This document shows, piece by piece, positions 42,262 through 51,474 of a DNA stretch of 57,011 bases. The number at the start of each line of letters is the position of its first letter. Position 1 is the stretch's first letter. The notes beneath the pieces are model-generated. The model searched no databases, had not been told where the DNA came from, and saw only the letters and a list, made by a program, of their open reading frames with translations. This DNA comes from Oscillospiraceae bacterium (GTDB taxonomy: Bacteria > Bacillota > Clostridia > Oscillospirales > Ruminococcaceae), in assembly GCA_028720105.1 (NCBI GenBank), contig JAQYLI010000005.1, forward strand, positions 1-57,011, written 5' to 3'. The position numbers and the translations under genes are program-made.

Positions 42262-43416
42262 TTATTTAAATAAAAGTTCCTTTATATAATCAAGGGCTTT
42301 GGCGATAAGGGGAGGCTCATAGCCCGCTCCGCCCTTTTGGAGCAGACTTTCCGCCGATATAAGAGGTATCTCGTCTATCACCCTGCCGCCGCTTTTTACG
42401 GTCAGAAGCCCAAGTGTCTCGCCCTCTGAAACGGGTGCATATATCCTTTGGGGAACAGCCGCCGTGAATGTGGCTTCTGCTGTCTTGCCGTTTATTTTAG
42501 GCAGGATAATGTCCCTTTGGGTCACAAGGTTTATGCTGTCCCTGTCACCGCCCACAGCATTGCAGGAATAGGTCTTTGAGCCCATATTCACGCTTTCTGT
42601 CACACTAAAGCCGTAATCAAAAAGCTTTGCGTGGTCGTTCCAGTCATCGGGGGCATTAAGTGTGACACAAATAAGTGTTACGCCGTTTTTTTCCGCCGCA
42701 GAAACGAGACACCGCCCCGCTTCATCGGTAAAGCCCGTCTTAACGCCGATACAGCCCTCGTATTTGCTCAGAAGCTTGTTGGTGTTGGTAAGCCACCTGT
42801 CAAAAGGCGGGTTGCCAAACTGCAGCTTCATTGTCTTTGAGGAGCATATTTCCCGAAAATCGGGATTTTTGAGTGCATATGACGTAAGCAGAGCCATATC
42901 CGCCGCCGTTGAGTAATGCTTGTCATCGTGAAGCCCCGAGGGGGTCACGAAATGGGTGGAGGTCATTCCAAGCTTAGAAGCCTTTGCATTCATCATATCC
43001 GCAAAGCCTTCAAAAGAGCCGCCTATTCTTACCGCCGCACAGTTTGCCGCATCGTTTCCCGAGGGCAGGAGCATACCTATGCACAGGTCACGCTTTGAGA
43101 CAATGTCGCCCTCTCTCAGCCCCATTGAGGAGCCTTCTGTCTTTACGGCTTCGCTGTCCACCACAAATTCGGTGTCAAGGTCGCCGCTTTCAAGGGTGAG
43201 GATTGTTGACATTATCTTTGTGGTGCTTGCCATTGGCAGCCGTTCCCTTTCGCATTTGCCCCAAATGACCGTACCCGTCCCGGCTTCTATGAGCACAGCC
43301 GCCTTTGCGGAAATATCTCCCGGTGCAGGCTTTGGACTTGCGGCAAATACCCTTGCGGAGCAGATGAAAGTCATTATCGCCGCCGTAATCAGGGCGCACA
43401 CCCTTTTTATTTTCAT
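42262..43416 (-). CDS. dacF: D-alanyl-D-alanine carboxypeptidase (DacF-like PBP)
   Basis: Low-molecular-weight penicillin-binding protein, 384 residues: signal peptide (1-25, ending AFA), the serine peptidase motifs STTKI (SxxK), SGN and KTG, and a C-terminal beta domain ending in a possible amphipathic anchor (ALDYIKELLFK). It trims the pentapeptide of peptidoglycan outside the membrane. Such genes next to scpAB are often sporulation-linked (DacF). The ribosome site GGGGGA lies in a potential hairpin with CCCCCG upstream (see findings). Confidence 0.93.
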   Translation of the reverse strand: MKIKRVCALITAAIMTFICSARVFAASPKPAPGDISAKAAVLIEAGTGTVIWGKCERERLPMASTTKIMSTILTLESGDLDTEFVVDSEAVKTEGSSMGLREGDIVSKRDLCIGMLLPSGNDAANCAAVRIGGSFEGFADMMNAKASKLGMTSTHFVTPSGLHDDKHYSTAADMALLTSYALKNPDFREICSSKTMKLQFGNPPFDRWLTNTNKLLSKYEGCIGVKTGFTDEAGRCLVSAAEKNGVTLICVTLNAPDDWNDHAKLFDYGFSVTESVNMGSKTYSCNAVGGDRDSINLVTQRDIILPKINGKTAEATFTAAVPQRIYAPVSEGETLGLLTVKSGGRVIDEIPLISAESLLQKGGAGYEPPLIAKALDYIKELLFK

Positions 43417-43478
43417 TTGTTCATTCCCCCGTGCAGTTCATAATGATATATTATTATGCTCGGGGGCGCTTAAAAATG

Positions 43479-43973
43479 TTAATCCTTGAAATCGAAATCC
43501 ACGCCGTCGGTCATACCGCTCTCGATCATTTCCTCGGGCAGCTCAATATCATCGGTGTCACGGGGGTCGGCAATATCTGCGGACTTTTTATCATTTATTT
43601 TGTCCTCGGTCTTGTCCTTCTTGAAAAGCCCTGCCACCTTGTTGAATACCTCGGGGACCATATTGACGATAGCGGAAGAGGTGGAAACATCAAGGTTCAT
43701 CTGCATAAGCTGAACTTCGCCGTTTGATACAACGAGGAATCCAAGAGGTGTAACGGTAATGCCTGCGCCGCTGGCACCGCCGAAAAGCTCCTTGTCGGTC
43801 TTGCTGGGAAGGTCTGAGCCGCCTCCAGCAAAGCCGTAGGAAACCTTTGAAACGGGAATGATCGTAACGCCGCCGTCAAGCTTTACGGGCTTTCCCATAA
43901 TAGTGTTTGCGTCAGCCATTTCGTGGATCTTGTCCATAGAAGCGGTAATGAGTTCTTTTACCTTAGTGTCCAT
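43479..43973 (-). CDS. ytfJ: GerW family sporulation protein (YtfJ)
   Basis: 164 residues with the family core: VKELITASMDKIHEMADANTI, ITIIPVSKVSYGFAGGGSD in pattern, and GAGITVTPLGFLVV. In Bacillus, YtfJ is a spore protein required for L-alanine germination. Its presence supports a spore-forming lineage. It is followed by dacF and preceded by the DUF2953 gene with a five-base gap. The C-terminal tail is acidic and lysine-rich. Confidence 0.88.
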   Translation of the reverse strand: MDTKVKELITASMDKIHEMADANTIMGKPVKLDGGVTIIPVSKVSYGFAGGGSDLPSKTDKELFGGASGAGITVTPLGFLVVSNGEVQLMQMNLDVSTSSAIVNMVPEVFNKVAGLFKKDKTEDKINDKKSADIADPRDTDDIELPEEMIESGMTDGVDFDFKD

Positions 43974-43978
43974 TTTAA

Positions 43979-44779
43979 TTATCCTTTCTTAAAAAGCTCC
44001 ATTACAGGAGAGTATTTTTTCTTGTTTGATATATATCCGAAGCCTACGGCAAATACCGCATTTATAAGGCTTGCAGGTCTGAGACGGACTTTACATTCCC
44101 CATCATATCTGCTTTTTTCGGCAGGGGTGTTGTAAAGACAGCTTACATTTACCGACCGCACCGACATTCCCACAAAGCATCGCAGGAATGATATGCCGTC
44201 ATACACTGCCGCACCGATAGTTCCATAGGATATGGCTGCCTTTGCGGCGTCCTCATCGGCGGCGGCAAAGTCGATGATAACATCGTCAATGCGTATCTTG
44301 CTGCCAAAGCGTTTAAGCGGCTCGGTCACAAGCTCTATCAGGAGCATTACCGAGTTTTTCTTTTCGGTAAGCTCGTCAAGCTTTGTGCTTATACGTTCAA
44401 GGAGAGGTTGTTTCTCCTCTTTTGTTAGTTTTTCCTCCTCTGAGGGGCTTTCTTCTTTTGAAGAAGTGCTTTCATTTTCGGTTGTTTCTTCCGTCTTTAC
44501 CGTATCGGCTTTCGGGGGAGAGTCCTCTTTTGGCGTATTTTCACTGCTGTCCTCTGCCGCTATATCCTCCGAAACGGGTAACGTTTCCTTGGAGGGCTTG
44601 TCCTTCCGCCGCTTCTTCTTTTTAGGCGGCTTTTCTTTTTTGGGATAAAGGCTCAGAAAAAGATATTTTACCTTTATATCAGCCTTGCCGCCGTAAAATC
44701 TGATATACGCCTCAACGGGTATATTCACCGTAAGCAGGATAATAAGTATCAGGGCGGCTATTATGATAAGAGCGATCAT
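43979..44779 (-). CDS. DUF2953 domain membrane protein
   Basis: 266 residues: an N-terminal transmembrane helix (2-20), a Lys/Pro/Glu/Ser-rich variable linker (45-130) and the C-terminal DUF2953 region (FGSKIRIDDVIIDFAAADEDAAKAAISYG). Function unknown; it is a constant neighbour of gerW/ytfJ and scpB in Clostridia. Its start overlaps the end of scpB by four bases. Confidence 0.8.
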   Translation of the reverse strand: MIALIIIAALILIILLTVNIPVEAYIRFYGGKADIKVKYLFLSLYPKKEKPPKKKKRRKDKPSKETLPVSEDIAAEDSSENTPKEDSPPKADTVKTEETTENESTSSKEESPSEEEKLTKEEKQPLLERISTKLDELTEKKNSVMLLIELVTEPLKRFGSKIRIDDVIIDFAAADEDAAKAAISYGTIGAAVYDGISFLRCFVGMSVRSVNVSCLYNTPAEKSRYDGECKVRLRPASLINAVFAVGFGYISNKKKYSPVMELFKKG

Positions 44780-45363
44780 TCGGCAGTCCCTTCCTCCGTA
44801 ATATCGGAACTGTCCTCATTATCCGTAAGCAGAGTATCGAAATCCTCCTTCACGTGTCCCGGGAGAGGGGGGAGATCGTCTATTGACTGAAGCCCGAAGC
44901 ACCGCAGGAATACGGGAGTTGTCTTATATGCGATAGGTCTTCCGGGAACATCAAGCCTGCCCGCTTCCTCCAGGAGATTTTTTTCAACTAAGGAATTTAC
45001 AACGCTTGAGCTGTCTATCCCACGGATATGCTCCACAAAGCTTTTTGTAACGGGCTGATTGTAGGCGATTATAGTAAGCACCTCCATAGCCGCAGGGGAC
45101 AGGGGAGCGTTCTTCTTATTCTCCGCCGCCGCTTTAACGCAGTCGTAATATTCGGTGCGCACCGCAAGCTGATAGCTGCCGCCGAGACGCAGAACAGTAA
45201 GGGAGCTTTGATTTTCGGAGTAAGCGTCATTTAACATATCCGCCAGCTGAGATAGTGCCCCTTTTTCAACGCCGATGGCTGCAGAAAGCCTTTCAGGCTC
45301 TACAGGGTCGCCGCAGGCAAACAATACTGCTTCCATTGCGGCAGCCTTATCCGTTAGCTTCAT
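44776..45363 (-). CDS. scpB: Segregation and condensation protein ScpB
   Basis: Winged-helix subunit of the SMC-ScpAB condensin that compacts and segregates the chromosome. The 195-residue protein starts MKLTDKAAAMEAVLFACGDPV and includes APLSPAAMEVLTIIAYNQPVTKS in pattern and the RGIDSSSVVNSLVEKNLL helix. The ATG at 45363 has AGGAGG upstream and lies within the end of scpA (17-base overlap), so the two are coupled. Confidence 0.93.
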   Translation of the reverse strand: MKLTDKAAAMEAVLFACGDPVEPERLSAAIGVEKGALSQLADMLNDAYSENQSSLTVLRLGGSYQLAVRTEYYDCVKAAAENKKNAPLSPAAMEVLTIIAYNQPVTKSFVEHIRGIDSSSVVNSLVEKNLLEEAGRLDVPGRPIAYKTTPVFLRCFGLQSIDDLPPLPGHVKEDFDTLLTDNEDSSDITEEGTAE

Positions 45364-46126
45364 TTTCGCTTGCCTCCTGTTCTTCCGTCTCCCACTCGGA
45401 AACGGTGTTTTCATTAAAGTCAATATCCGAAGCAGTATTGAACGTTACCTCGGTGTTATCATCATTTAAAAGTATTCGTCCCGTTTTGGTAAGCTCAAGC
45501 ACCGCAAGAAATGCCGCCACTCTTTCCGAGCGGTCGGTAATTCCCGAAAATATCCCATCAAGGGAGCATTTTCCCTCTTTGTAGAGCATTTTCAGCACCG
45601 TTACTATCTTTGAGGAAACGGAAACAAATTTCTTTGAAACTATCTTTGAAAAAGCCGAAGGAGCAAGCTCGGGGGGCTTTTTTTCCTTCTTTATCTCCAT
45701 ACCCCGATAGGCTTTCAGAAGCTCCATAGGGTCGTGGGTGCGGCTGTAGGTGCTGTCAACTTCTATCTCCATCGGCTTTTTAACGCTGTAAGCGTCCCCA
45801 AGATATTTTTCCCTCATAAGCTCTGCCGCCGCCTTGCAAAGGGAATACTCGATAAGCCTGCCCTCAAGCTCCTTTTTGAGAGTTTCGGCTTCTTCCTTTC
45901 GGGGCAATAGGGAAACTGTCTTGATGTAAATAAGCCTTGCCGCCATTTCCAGAAATTCCCCTGCAATTTCCATATCCTGCTCAGCCATATGGGAAATATA
46001 GTCAAGATACTGCTCCACAAGGGTCATTATGGGAATGTCATTGATGTTCAGCTTGTGCTTTGAGATAAGGTGCAATAGCAGATCAAGAGGTCCCTCGAAC
46101 ACCTCAAGCTTGAATGAAATGCTCAT
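45347..46126 (-). CDS. scpA: Segregation and condensation protein ScpA
   Basis: Kleisin subunit bridging SMC heads. The 259-residue product opens with FKLEVFEGPLDLLLHLISKHKLNI, the family signature, with YLDYISHMAEQDMEIAGEFLEMAA following, and has the C-terminal winged helix that binds SMC. It starts four bases inside the end of the M50 protease gene (ATGA-type overlap). Confidence 0.95.
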   Translation of the reverse strand: MSISFKLEVFEGPLDLLLHLISKHKLNINDIPIMTLVEQYLDYISHMAEQDMEIAGEFLEMAARLIYIKTVSLLPRKEEAETLKKELEGRLIEYSLCKAAAELMREKYLGDAYSVKKPMEIEVDSTYSRTHDPMELLKAYRGMEIKKEKKPPELAPSAFSKIVSKKFVSVSSKIVTVLKMLYKEGKCSLDGIFSGITDRSERVAAFLAVLELTKTGRILLNDDNTEVTFNTASDIDFNENTVSEWETEEQEASENEANG

Positions 46127-46791
46127 ACCGATATGCCTGCCGCAGCTATCATAATGTAGTCCACCCAGCGTGTAAGGAAGTCCATAATGTCAATGACCTT
46201 GTTCTGTAAAAAGCTGAGAGGAATGTCAAGCAGACCCGAATAAACCAGAATAATAAGCACAATAAATATAATGTTTTCATACCGCATTATGGTAAAGTAC
46301 CATTTTTCGGGGAGAACAGCGTTAAATATCTTAGAGCCGTCAAGGGGCGGTATGGGCAGTAAGTTGAACACCGCAAGGGATATGTTTATAAGGGTGATAT
46401 AAAGAAACACCATAGCCACCATTTCCATAGTGGAGTTATCCCGAACAAAGCTCAGAATACCCAGCACCTTGTAAACTATCATAGCAAGAAATGCCATTAT
46501 AAAATTGGAAGCAGGCCCTGCAAGGGAGGTAAGCACCATACCCTTTTTCGGGTTCTTGAAATTTCTCGGGTCAACGCTTACGGGCTTGCCCCAGCCGAAG
46601 CCCACAAGTATCATCATCAGGGAGCCCCATAAAGTAAGGTGAGCAAAGGGATTGAGGGTAATTCTTCCCTGCTGTCTGCCCGTATCGTCGCCCATTTTCT
46701 CAGCCACCCAGGCGTGGGCGCACTCGTGAACGGGAACAGCGGTAAACAGCACCAGAGCCTTTATAAGATAATCGATCACAGTTTCACTCAT
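46123..46791 (-). CDS. Site-2 protease family (M50) protein, YwhC-like
   Basis: A 222-residue polytopic membrane metalloprotease: zinc motif HECAH at residues 22-26 and NLLPIPPLDGSK near 143-154. This smaller class often neighbours scpAB in Clostridia and has no known substrate. First gene of its operon. Confidence 0.9.
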   Translation of the reverse strand: MSETVIDYLIKALVLFTAVPVHECAHAWVAEKMGDDTGRQQGRITLNPFAHLTLWGSLMMILVGFGWGKPVSVDPRNFKNPKKGMVLTSLAGPASNFIMAFLAMIVYKVLGILSFVRDNSTMEMVAMVFLYITLINISLAVFNLLPIPPLDGSKIFNAVLPEKWYFTIMRYENIIFIVLIILVYSGLLDIPLSFLQNKVIDIMDFLTRWVDYIMIAAAGISV

Positions 46792-46827
46792 AATAAATTT
46801 CCTTTTTGAAAATAAATATACACTTTA

Positions 46828-46856
46828 ATTATACATTATAATTTCGGGAAATACAA
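46828..46856 (-). promoter_or_regulatory. Promoter of the M50-scpA-scpB operon
   Basis: Minus strand TTGTAT (46856-46851), 17-bp spacer, TATAAT (46833-46828), 37 bases before the ATG. Confidence 0.7.
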
Positions 46857-46882
46857 GAGAATTTGAGAAAAATATTGCAAAA

Positions 46883-46914
46883 CAAAAAATCGGGGAACGA
46901 AAACGTCCCCCGAT
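46883..46914 (-). terminator. Terminator of the gatCAB operon
   Basis: Minus strand stem ATCGGGGGACG / CGTTCCCCGAT (one mismatch or wobble) around TTTT, followed by TTTTTT, 20 bases after the gatB stop. Confidence 0.85.
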
Positions 46915-46934
46915 ATAATTTGTAAACTTAAAAA

Positions 46935-48386
46935 TCAAAGCGACTTGAGCTTCTTTTCCAGCTCTTCCTTGACAACCTTGGGAGTAGCTGCACCTCTCAG
47001 CTCCTTGTTGCACTGTCCCATAAGGAAACCGAATACCTTTACATCGCCGCCCTTGTACTGATTAACAGCCTTTTCGTTTGCGGCAAGCACCTTTTCAATG
47101 ACCTCAAGCACCTTGCCCGTATCGCTGACAATGAGCATACCCTCGCGCTTAGCGATATCCTCGGGGTCGCCGCCCTTTTCAGCCATTTCACGGAAAATCT
47201 CCTTGGCGTCGTTCTTTGTTACCTTGTCGGTGTCGGACATCTCCACAAGCTTTGCAATATCTGCGGCGGCGAACATAGGCTTGTCAATGTCTATCTCGCC
47301 TAAGTTCATACGTCTCATAATCTCGCCGTTAATGAAGTTAACGAGAGACTTGGGATTATTGTAGCATTTGAGCGCTTCCTCAAAGAGATCGGATATCTTC
47401 TTGGTGTTGACAATGACCCTTGCTTCCTTTTCGGGAATGCCGAAGCCAATGTATTTTGCAAGTCTGTCCTTGGGCATTTCGGGCAGGGAGTTCTTGATCC
47501 TCTCAAGGTCCTCGTCATAGAAATTAACCTGCAGGATATCGGGGTCGGGGAAATATTTGTAGTCGTGAGCGTCCTCTTTGGTTCTCATTGACTTTGTTTC
47601 GCCCCTGTTTGCGTCAAAACGTCTTGTCTCCTGAACTACCTTGCCGCCGCGGTCGAGTATCTGAGCCTGACGCTTTATCTCAAACTCAATGGTGCGGTAG
47701 ATGGACTTGAGGGAGTTTACGTTCTTTATCTCGGCTCTTGTGCCGTACTCGGTGTCGCCCTTTTTCATAAGGGAGATGTTAACATCCGCACGGATAGAGC
47801 CCTGCTCCATCTTACAGTCGGAAACGCCCGAATACTGGAGCAGAAGTGCAATTGTCTCAACGAGAGTCCTTGCCTCCTCGGGAGAGGACATATCGGGCTC
47901 GGTAACTATCTCGATAAGGGGTATTCCGCAGCGGTTGTAGTCGCAGAGGGAAACGCCGTTCAAATCATCGTGGATAAGCTTTCCTGCGTCCTCCTCAAGG
48001 TGAATACGGTTGATGCGGATAGTTTTCTGCTTCTTCTCGCCGTTCTCCTCGTACTCGATAGGCACAGAACCGTTAATGCACAGAGGCAATGGCATCTGGG
48101 ATATCTGATACGCCTTTGGAAGGTCGGGATAGAAGTAGTTCTTTCTGTCGAAAACGGAGAATTTGTTGATGTCGCAGTTTAAAGCATAGCCTGCTCTTAC
48201 CGCATATTCAACAGCAGTCTGATTGATAACGGGAAGAGTTCCGGGCATACCCGAGCATACGGGGCAGCAGCGAGTGTTTCTGTCGCCGCCGAATTCAGCG
48301 GAGCAGGTGCAGAATACCTTTGAATTGGTAAGCAGCTCCGAGTGTATCTCAAGACCGATAACGGGAATGTAATCTGATACTGACAT
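46935..48386 (-). CDS. gatB: Asp-tRNA(Asn)/Glu-tRNA(Gln) amidotransferase subunit B
   Basis: Subunit of GatCAB, which amidates mischarged Glu-tRNA(Gln) or Asp-tRNA(Asn). The 483-residue protein has IGLEIHSELLTNSKVFCTC, the cysteine cluster CCPVCSGMPG, the DKKNYFYPDLPK-like segment RKNYFYPDLPKAYQIS, and a C-terminal YqeY-like tail domain (LMGQCNKELRGAATPKVV). I prefer the ATG at 48386 over a GTG at 48398, which would touch the ribosome site. Last gene of gatC-gatA-gatB. Confidence 0.95.
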   Translation of the reverse strand: MSVSDYIPVIGLEIHSELLTNSKVFCTCSAEFGGDRNTRCCPVCSGMPGTLPVINQTAVEYAVRAGYALNCDINKFSVFDRKNYFYPDLPKAYQISQMPLPLCINGSVPIEYEENGEKKQKTIRINRIHLEEDAGKLIHDDLNGVSLCDYNRCGIPLIEIVTEPDMSSPEEARTLVETIALLLQYSGVSDCKMEQGSIRADVNISLMKKGDTEYGTRAEIKNVNSLKSIYRTIEFEIKRQAQILDRGGKVVQETRRFDANRGETKSMRTKEDAHDYKYFPDPDILQVNFYDEDLERIKNSLPEMPKDRLAKYIGFGIPEKEARVIVNTKKISDLFEEALKCYNNPKSLVNFINGEIMRRMNLGEIDIDKPMFAAADIAKLVEMSDTDKVTKNDAKEIFREMAEKGGDPEDIAKREGMLIVSDTGKVLEVIEKVLAANEKAVNQYKGGDVKVFGFLMGQCNKELRGAATPKVVKEELEKKLKSL

Positions 48387-48407
48387 AGCTTCATTCACCC
48401 TTTCTGA

Positions 48408-49859
48408 TCATATTTTTGCCGCAATGCGGCTGAAGTTCTTTTCAAATGCGTCTGCGGCGCCGATAATGGAAGCCTCGTCCCACATTCTGCCGATAAGGGA
48501 CATACCTATAGGCATACCCTTTTCGTCATAGCCGCAGGTGGTGGAAATTGCAGGGAGAGAAGCGATGTTGACTGTAACGGTGCAGATATCTGCCTGATAC
48601 ATCTTTTTAGGGTCGTCGATATTCTCGTTCACGCCGTAGGCAACGGTAGGAGCGGTGGGAGTGAGTATCATATCGCACTTTTCGAAGATCTCGCCGTATT
48701 CCTCTCTTATCTTCTGCTTGAGAGCCATAGCCTTGCCGTAGTATGCGTCATAGTAACCCGAGCAGAGTGCGTAGTTTCCGAGAAGGATTCGTCTCTTAAC
48801 CTCGTCACCGAAGCCCTCGCTTCTTGAAGCGGTCACAAGCTCATTGTAATTGCCTGCAATGTCGCTTCTGTGACCGTACTTTATGCCGTCGTAACGGGAA
48901 AGGTTTGAGGAAGCCTCTGCGGAGGAAATGAGGTAATATGCGGCAACAGCGTATTTCAGAGAAGGCATTGAGCATTCAACAAGCTCTGCGCCCATTTCCT
49001 TGTACTTGTCAGCTGCAGCAAGAACGGTCTTTCTTACCACATCGTCAATGCCCTCAGCATAGAATTCAGCAGGAACGGCAATCTTAACGCCCTTCATATC
49101 CATACCTATCCTAGATGTATAATCGTCAACGGGATTTTTGGAAACTGTACCGTCATGGGGGTCATAGCCTGCAATGGCATTAAGGATAATTCCGCAGTCC
49201 TCAGCACTTCTTGCAATGGGACCTATCTGGTCAAGGGAGCTTGCGAATGCCACAAGACCGTAACGTGAAACTCTGCCGTAGGTGGGCTTGAGTCCCGTAA
49301 CTCCGCAGAAGGAGGAGGGCTGACGGATAGAGCCGCCCGTATCGGAACCCAGAGCCGCAGCACACAGGTCTGCGCCCACAGCGGAAGCGGAGCCGCCGGA
49401 AGAACCGCCGGGAACTCTTGTCAGGTCATAGGGATTTTTAGTCTTCTTGAATGCGGAGGTCTGGGTAGAGCCGCCCATAGCAAACTCGTCCATAGAGGTC
49501 TTGCCCAGCATTACGATATCCTCGGCTGCAAGCTTCTCCATAACTGTGGCGTTGTAGGGAGGAATGAAGTTCTCAAGCATTTTTGAAGCACAGGTGGTCT
49601 TTACGCCGTCTGTGCAGATATTGTCCTTTATTGCAAGGGGTATTCCGCAGAGGGGTGATGCGTGTCCCGAGTCAATTTTCTTCTGAGCCGCCTCTGCAGC
49701 GGAGAGGGCTTCGCTTTCGGTGACGGTGATGTAGCTCTCAAGGCTTCCGTCCACAGCCTTTATCCTGTCAAGGTATGCCTTTGTAAGCTCGGGGGAGGAA
49801 ATTTCCTTCTTGTCCAGCTTATTTCGCAGTTCCTTTATGGTAAGGGAAGTTACTTCCAT
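48408..49859 (-). CDS. gatA: Glutamyl-tRNA amidotransferase subunit A
   Basis: Glutaminase of the GatCAB complex and member of the amidase-signature family. The 483-residue protein has the catalytic triad: Lys in AIKDNIC, cis-Ser in GGSSGGSA, and the nucleophilic Ser in SDTGGSIRQPSS. I chose ATG 49859, preceded by AAGGAG nine bases upstream; an in-frame TTG at 49868 lies too close to that site. Followed by gatB after 21 bases. Confidence 0.95.
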   Translation of the reverse strand: MEVTSLTIKELRNKLDKKEISSPELTKAYLDRIKAVDGSLESYITVTESEALSAAEAAQKKIDSGHASPLCGIPLAIKDNICTDGVKTTCASKMLENFIPPYNATVMEKLAAEDIVMLGKTSMDEFAMGGSTQTSAFKKTKNPYDLTRVPGGSSGGSASAVGADLCAAALGSDTGGSIRQPSSFCGVTGLKPTYGRVSRYGLVAFASSLDQIGPIARSAEDCGIILNAIAGYDPHDGTVSKNPVDDYTSRIGMDMKGVKIAVPAEFYAEGIDDVVRKTVLAAADKYKEMGAELVECSMPSLKYAVAAYYLISSAEASSNLSRYDGIKYGHRSDIAGNYNELVTASRSEGFGDEVKRRILLGNYALCSGYYDAYYGKAMALKQKIREEYGEIFEKCDMILTPTAPTVAYGVNENIDDPKKMYQADICTVTVNIASLPAISTTCGYDEKGMPIGMSLIGRMWDEASIIGAADAFEKNFSRIAAKI

Positions 49860-49879
49860 TAAACACAACTCCTTAATTT

Positions 49880-50158
49880 TTATTCAACGACCTTGGGCAC
49901 TACAAAGCAGTTCTCGCTCTGTACGGCGTTCTGCAAAAGCTTTTCGGTGGGGAGAGAGGGCTTAGCCTCGTCCTTTCTGAGATCCTTAAGATAAACGTTG
50001 TGATTGTCCTTGAGAGGGTCGTAGGCAATGTCTATTTCCTTGATGGTATCCATTATTTCGATAATGCTTGTCATATCCTTCACAGCCTGCTCAAGCTCCT
50101 CATCGGTGAAGCTGAGCTTTCCAAGCTTTGCAAGGTATTTGACCATATCAAGCTCCAT
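49880..50158 (-). CDS. gatC: Glutamyl-tRNA amidotransferase subunit C
   Basis: A 92-residue stabilising subunit that wraps around GatA-GatB. It has the family helix VKYLAKLGKLSFTDEELEQ and the loop DPLKDNHNVYLKDLRKDEA. The ATG at 50158 follows AGAGGAAC. First gene of the operon with promoter at 50221-50249. Confidence 0.92.
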   Translation of the reverse strand: MELDMVKYLAKLGKLSFTDEELEQAVKDMTSIIEIMDTIKEIDIAYDPLKDNHNVYLKDLRKDEAKPSLPTEKLLQNAVQSENCFVVPKVVE

Positions 50159-50220
50159 ATAAGTTCCTCTTTTCTCTTGATTTTTAGCTGCGCACAAGCC
50201 GCAGACAATAATACCTAATT

Positions 50221-50249
50221 ATTATACCATACTTTTTGCGGTTTTGCAA
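50221..50249 (-). promoter_or_regulatory. Promoter of gatCAB
   Basis: Minus strand TTGCAA (50249-50244), 17-bp spacer, TATAAT (50226-50221), leaving a leader of about 55 bases. Confidence 0.75.
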
Positions 50250-50305
50250 GTATTTTTCGCAGAGAGTGCAAAATTCCGATGATTTTTTACTCTTTTAATT
50301 GGAAA

Positions 50306-50343
50306 CTCCCCTGCATACCGCTATCATAAGGTGCGCAGGGGAG
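50306..50343 (-). terminator. Possible terminator of the YitT-family gene
   Basis: Inverted repeat CTCCCCTGC (50306-50314) / GCAGGGGAG (50335-50343) with a second inner pairing GGT/ACC, followed on the minus strand by a weak TTT run. It starts five bases after the stop. Confidence 0.55.
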
Positions 50344-50348
50344 AATGT

Positions 50349-51236
50349 TTATTTATCCGATTTAAGGCTGCTGCCCATAATGTCCGAAACATCGGTAATA
50401 GTCACAAAGGCTTTTTCATCGTGCTTTGCAACGATAGCCTTCAGCTTTGCTATCTGGAAACGGTTCACAACGAAGTAAATTATAGTCTGTTCCTTGCCCT
50501 TGTAGTAGCCGTGGGACTGAATGTGGGTGATACCGTGACCGAAGGTCTCCGAAAGCTCCTCGCTTATCTCGTCCTTTTTGCTTGTGATTATCATAGCGGA
50601 TTTTGCCTTGTCGAAGCCCTCCACAATAAAGTCAACCGTCTTGATGGCGGCGCAGTAGGTGAGGATAGAGTACAGAGGAAGGATAAAATCGCTGAGTATT
50701 GCTCCTGCCGCAATGTAAAGAACGGCGTTGTATATCATTACAAAGTTTCCCACCGTAAGACTCAGCCGCTTTGCAAAAATTACCGCCATAACCTCCACAC
50801 CGTCAATGGCTCCGCCGAAGCGAATGGTAAGACCGCTGCCCACGCCCGAGATAAGTCCTCCGAAAATAGCGCACAGAAGCAGGTCGTTTCCTGCAATGGG
50901 AGAGCCTGCGTTCAGGTCAAAGCCGCATAGATACGTGATTATGTAAGAAGCAGCCGAATACACAATGACCGCAAATATTGAATATACCGTAAAGTGCATA
51001 CCCTGCATTTTCGTTCCGAAGATGAACAGGGGAACGTTCAGGATAATGAGAAACACCGACATAGGAACTGTGGGGAGCAGTATGCCAAGGAGCATTGAGG
51101 TTCCCGAAATACCGCTGTCATAGAGATGAACGGGGGCTAAAAAGAGGTTTACTCCGATAGCATTGATAATGCCTGCCACAAGGAGCAGAAGAAAATTCAC
51201 TGCCTTGAAGTCGCCCAAAAAGCCTTTTGCTTTCAT
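50349..51236 (-). CDS. YitT family membrane protein with DUF2179 domain
   Basis: 295 residues: five to six transmembrane helices (about 10-200) of the YitT family (INAIGVNLFLAPVHLYDSGISG, IRFGGAIDGVEVMA) and a C-terminal cytoplasmic DUF2179 domain (TSKKDEISEELSETFGHGITHI..YKGKEQTIIYFVV), which has a PII-like ferredoxin fold. Function is unknown; regulated transport is a guess. Monocistronic with its own promoter. Confidence 0.9.
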   Translation of the reverse strand: MKAKGFLGDFKAVNFLLLLVAGIINAIGVNLFLAPVHLYDSGISGTSMLLGILLPTVPMSVFLIILNVPLFIFGTKMQGMHFTVYSIFAVIVYSAASYIITYLCGFDLNAGSPIAGNDLLLCAIFGGLISGVGSGLTIRFGGAIDGVEVMAVIFAKRLSLTVGNFVMIYNAVLYIAAGAILSDFILPLYSILTYCAAIKTVDFIVEGFDKAKSAMIITSKKDEISEELSETFGHGITHIQSHGYYKGKEQTIIYFVVNRFQIAKLKAIVAKHDEKAFVTITDVSDIMGSSLKSDK

Positions 51237-51274
51237 AACATATACGCTCTCCTTTTCTTTGTTATTATAATTAT

Positions 51275-51303
51275 AGTATAATATATCCCGAAAAAATTGT
51301 CAA
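51275..51303 (-). promoter_or_regulatory. Promoter of the YitT-family gene
   Basis: Minus strand TTGACA (51303-51298), 17-bp spacer, TATACT (51280-51275), 39 bases before the ATG. Confidence 0.8.
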
Positions 51304-51403
51304 TGCAAACGCCAAACAGTAAGGCAATTTTGTTGTAAATCTCCAAAAAAAAATGACCTGACAGCTTGAATTAGTGCAAGGCAATGATTTTGAAGCTTGG
51401 GGC

Positions 51404-51431
51404 TTGAAAACTGTCTCCCGTGTGGTATAAT
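51404..51431 (+). promoter_or_regulatory. Promoter upstream of the cobalamin riboswitch
   Basis: TTGAAA (51404-51409), 16-bp spacer, TATAAT (51426-51431), about 45 bases before the riboswitch begins. Confidence 0.65.
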
Positions 51432-51474
51432 TAGTATGACAATGTATGCATACAGGTCAAATAATTTAATAAAG

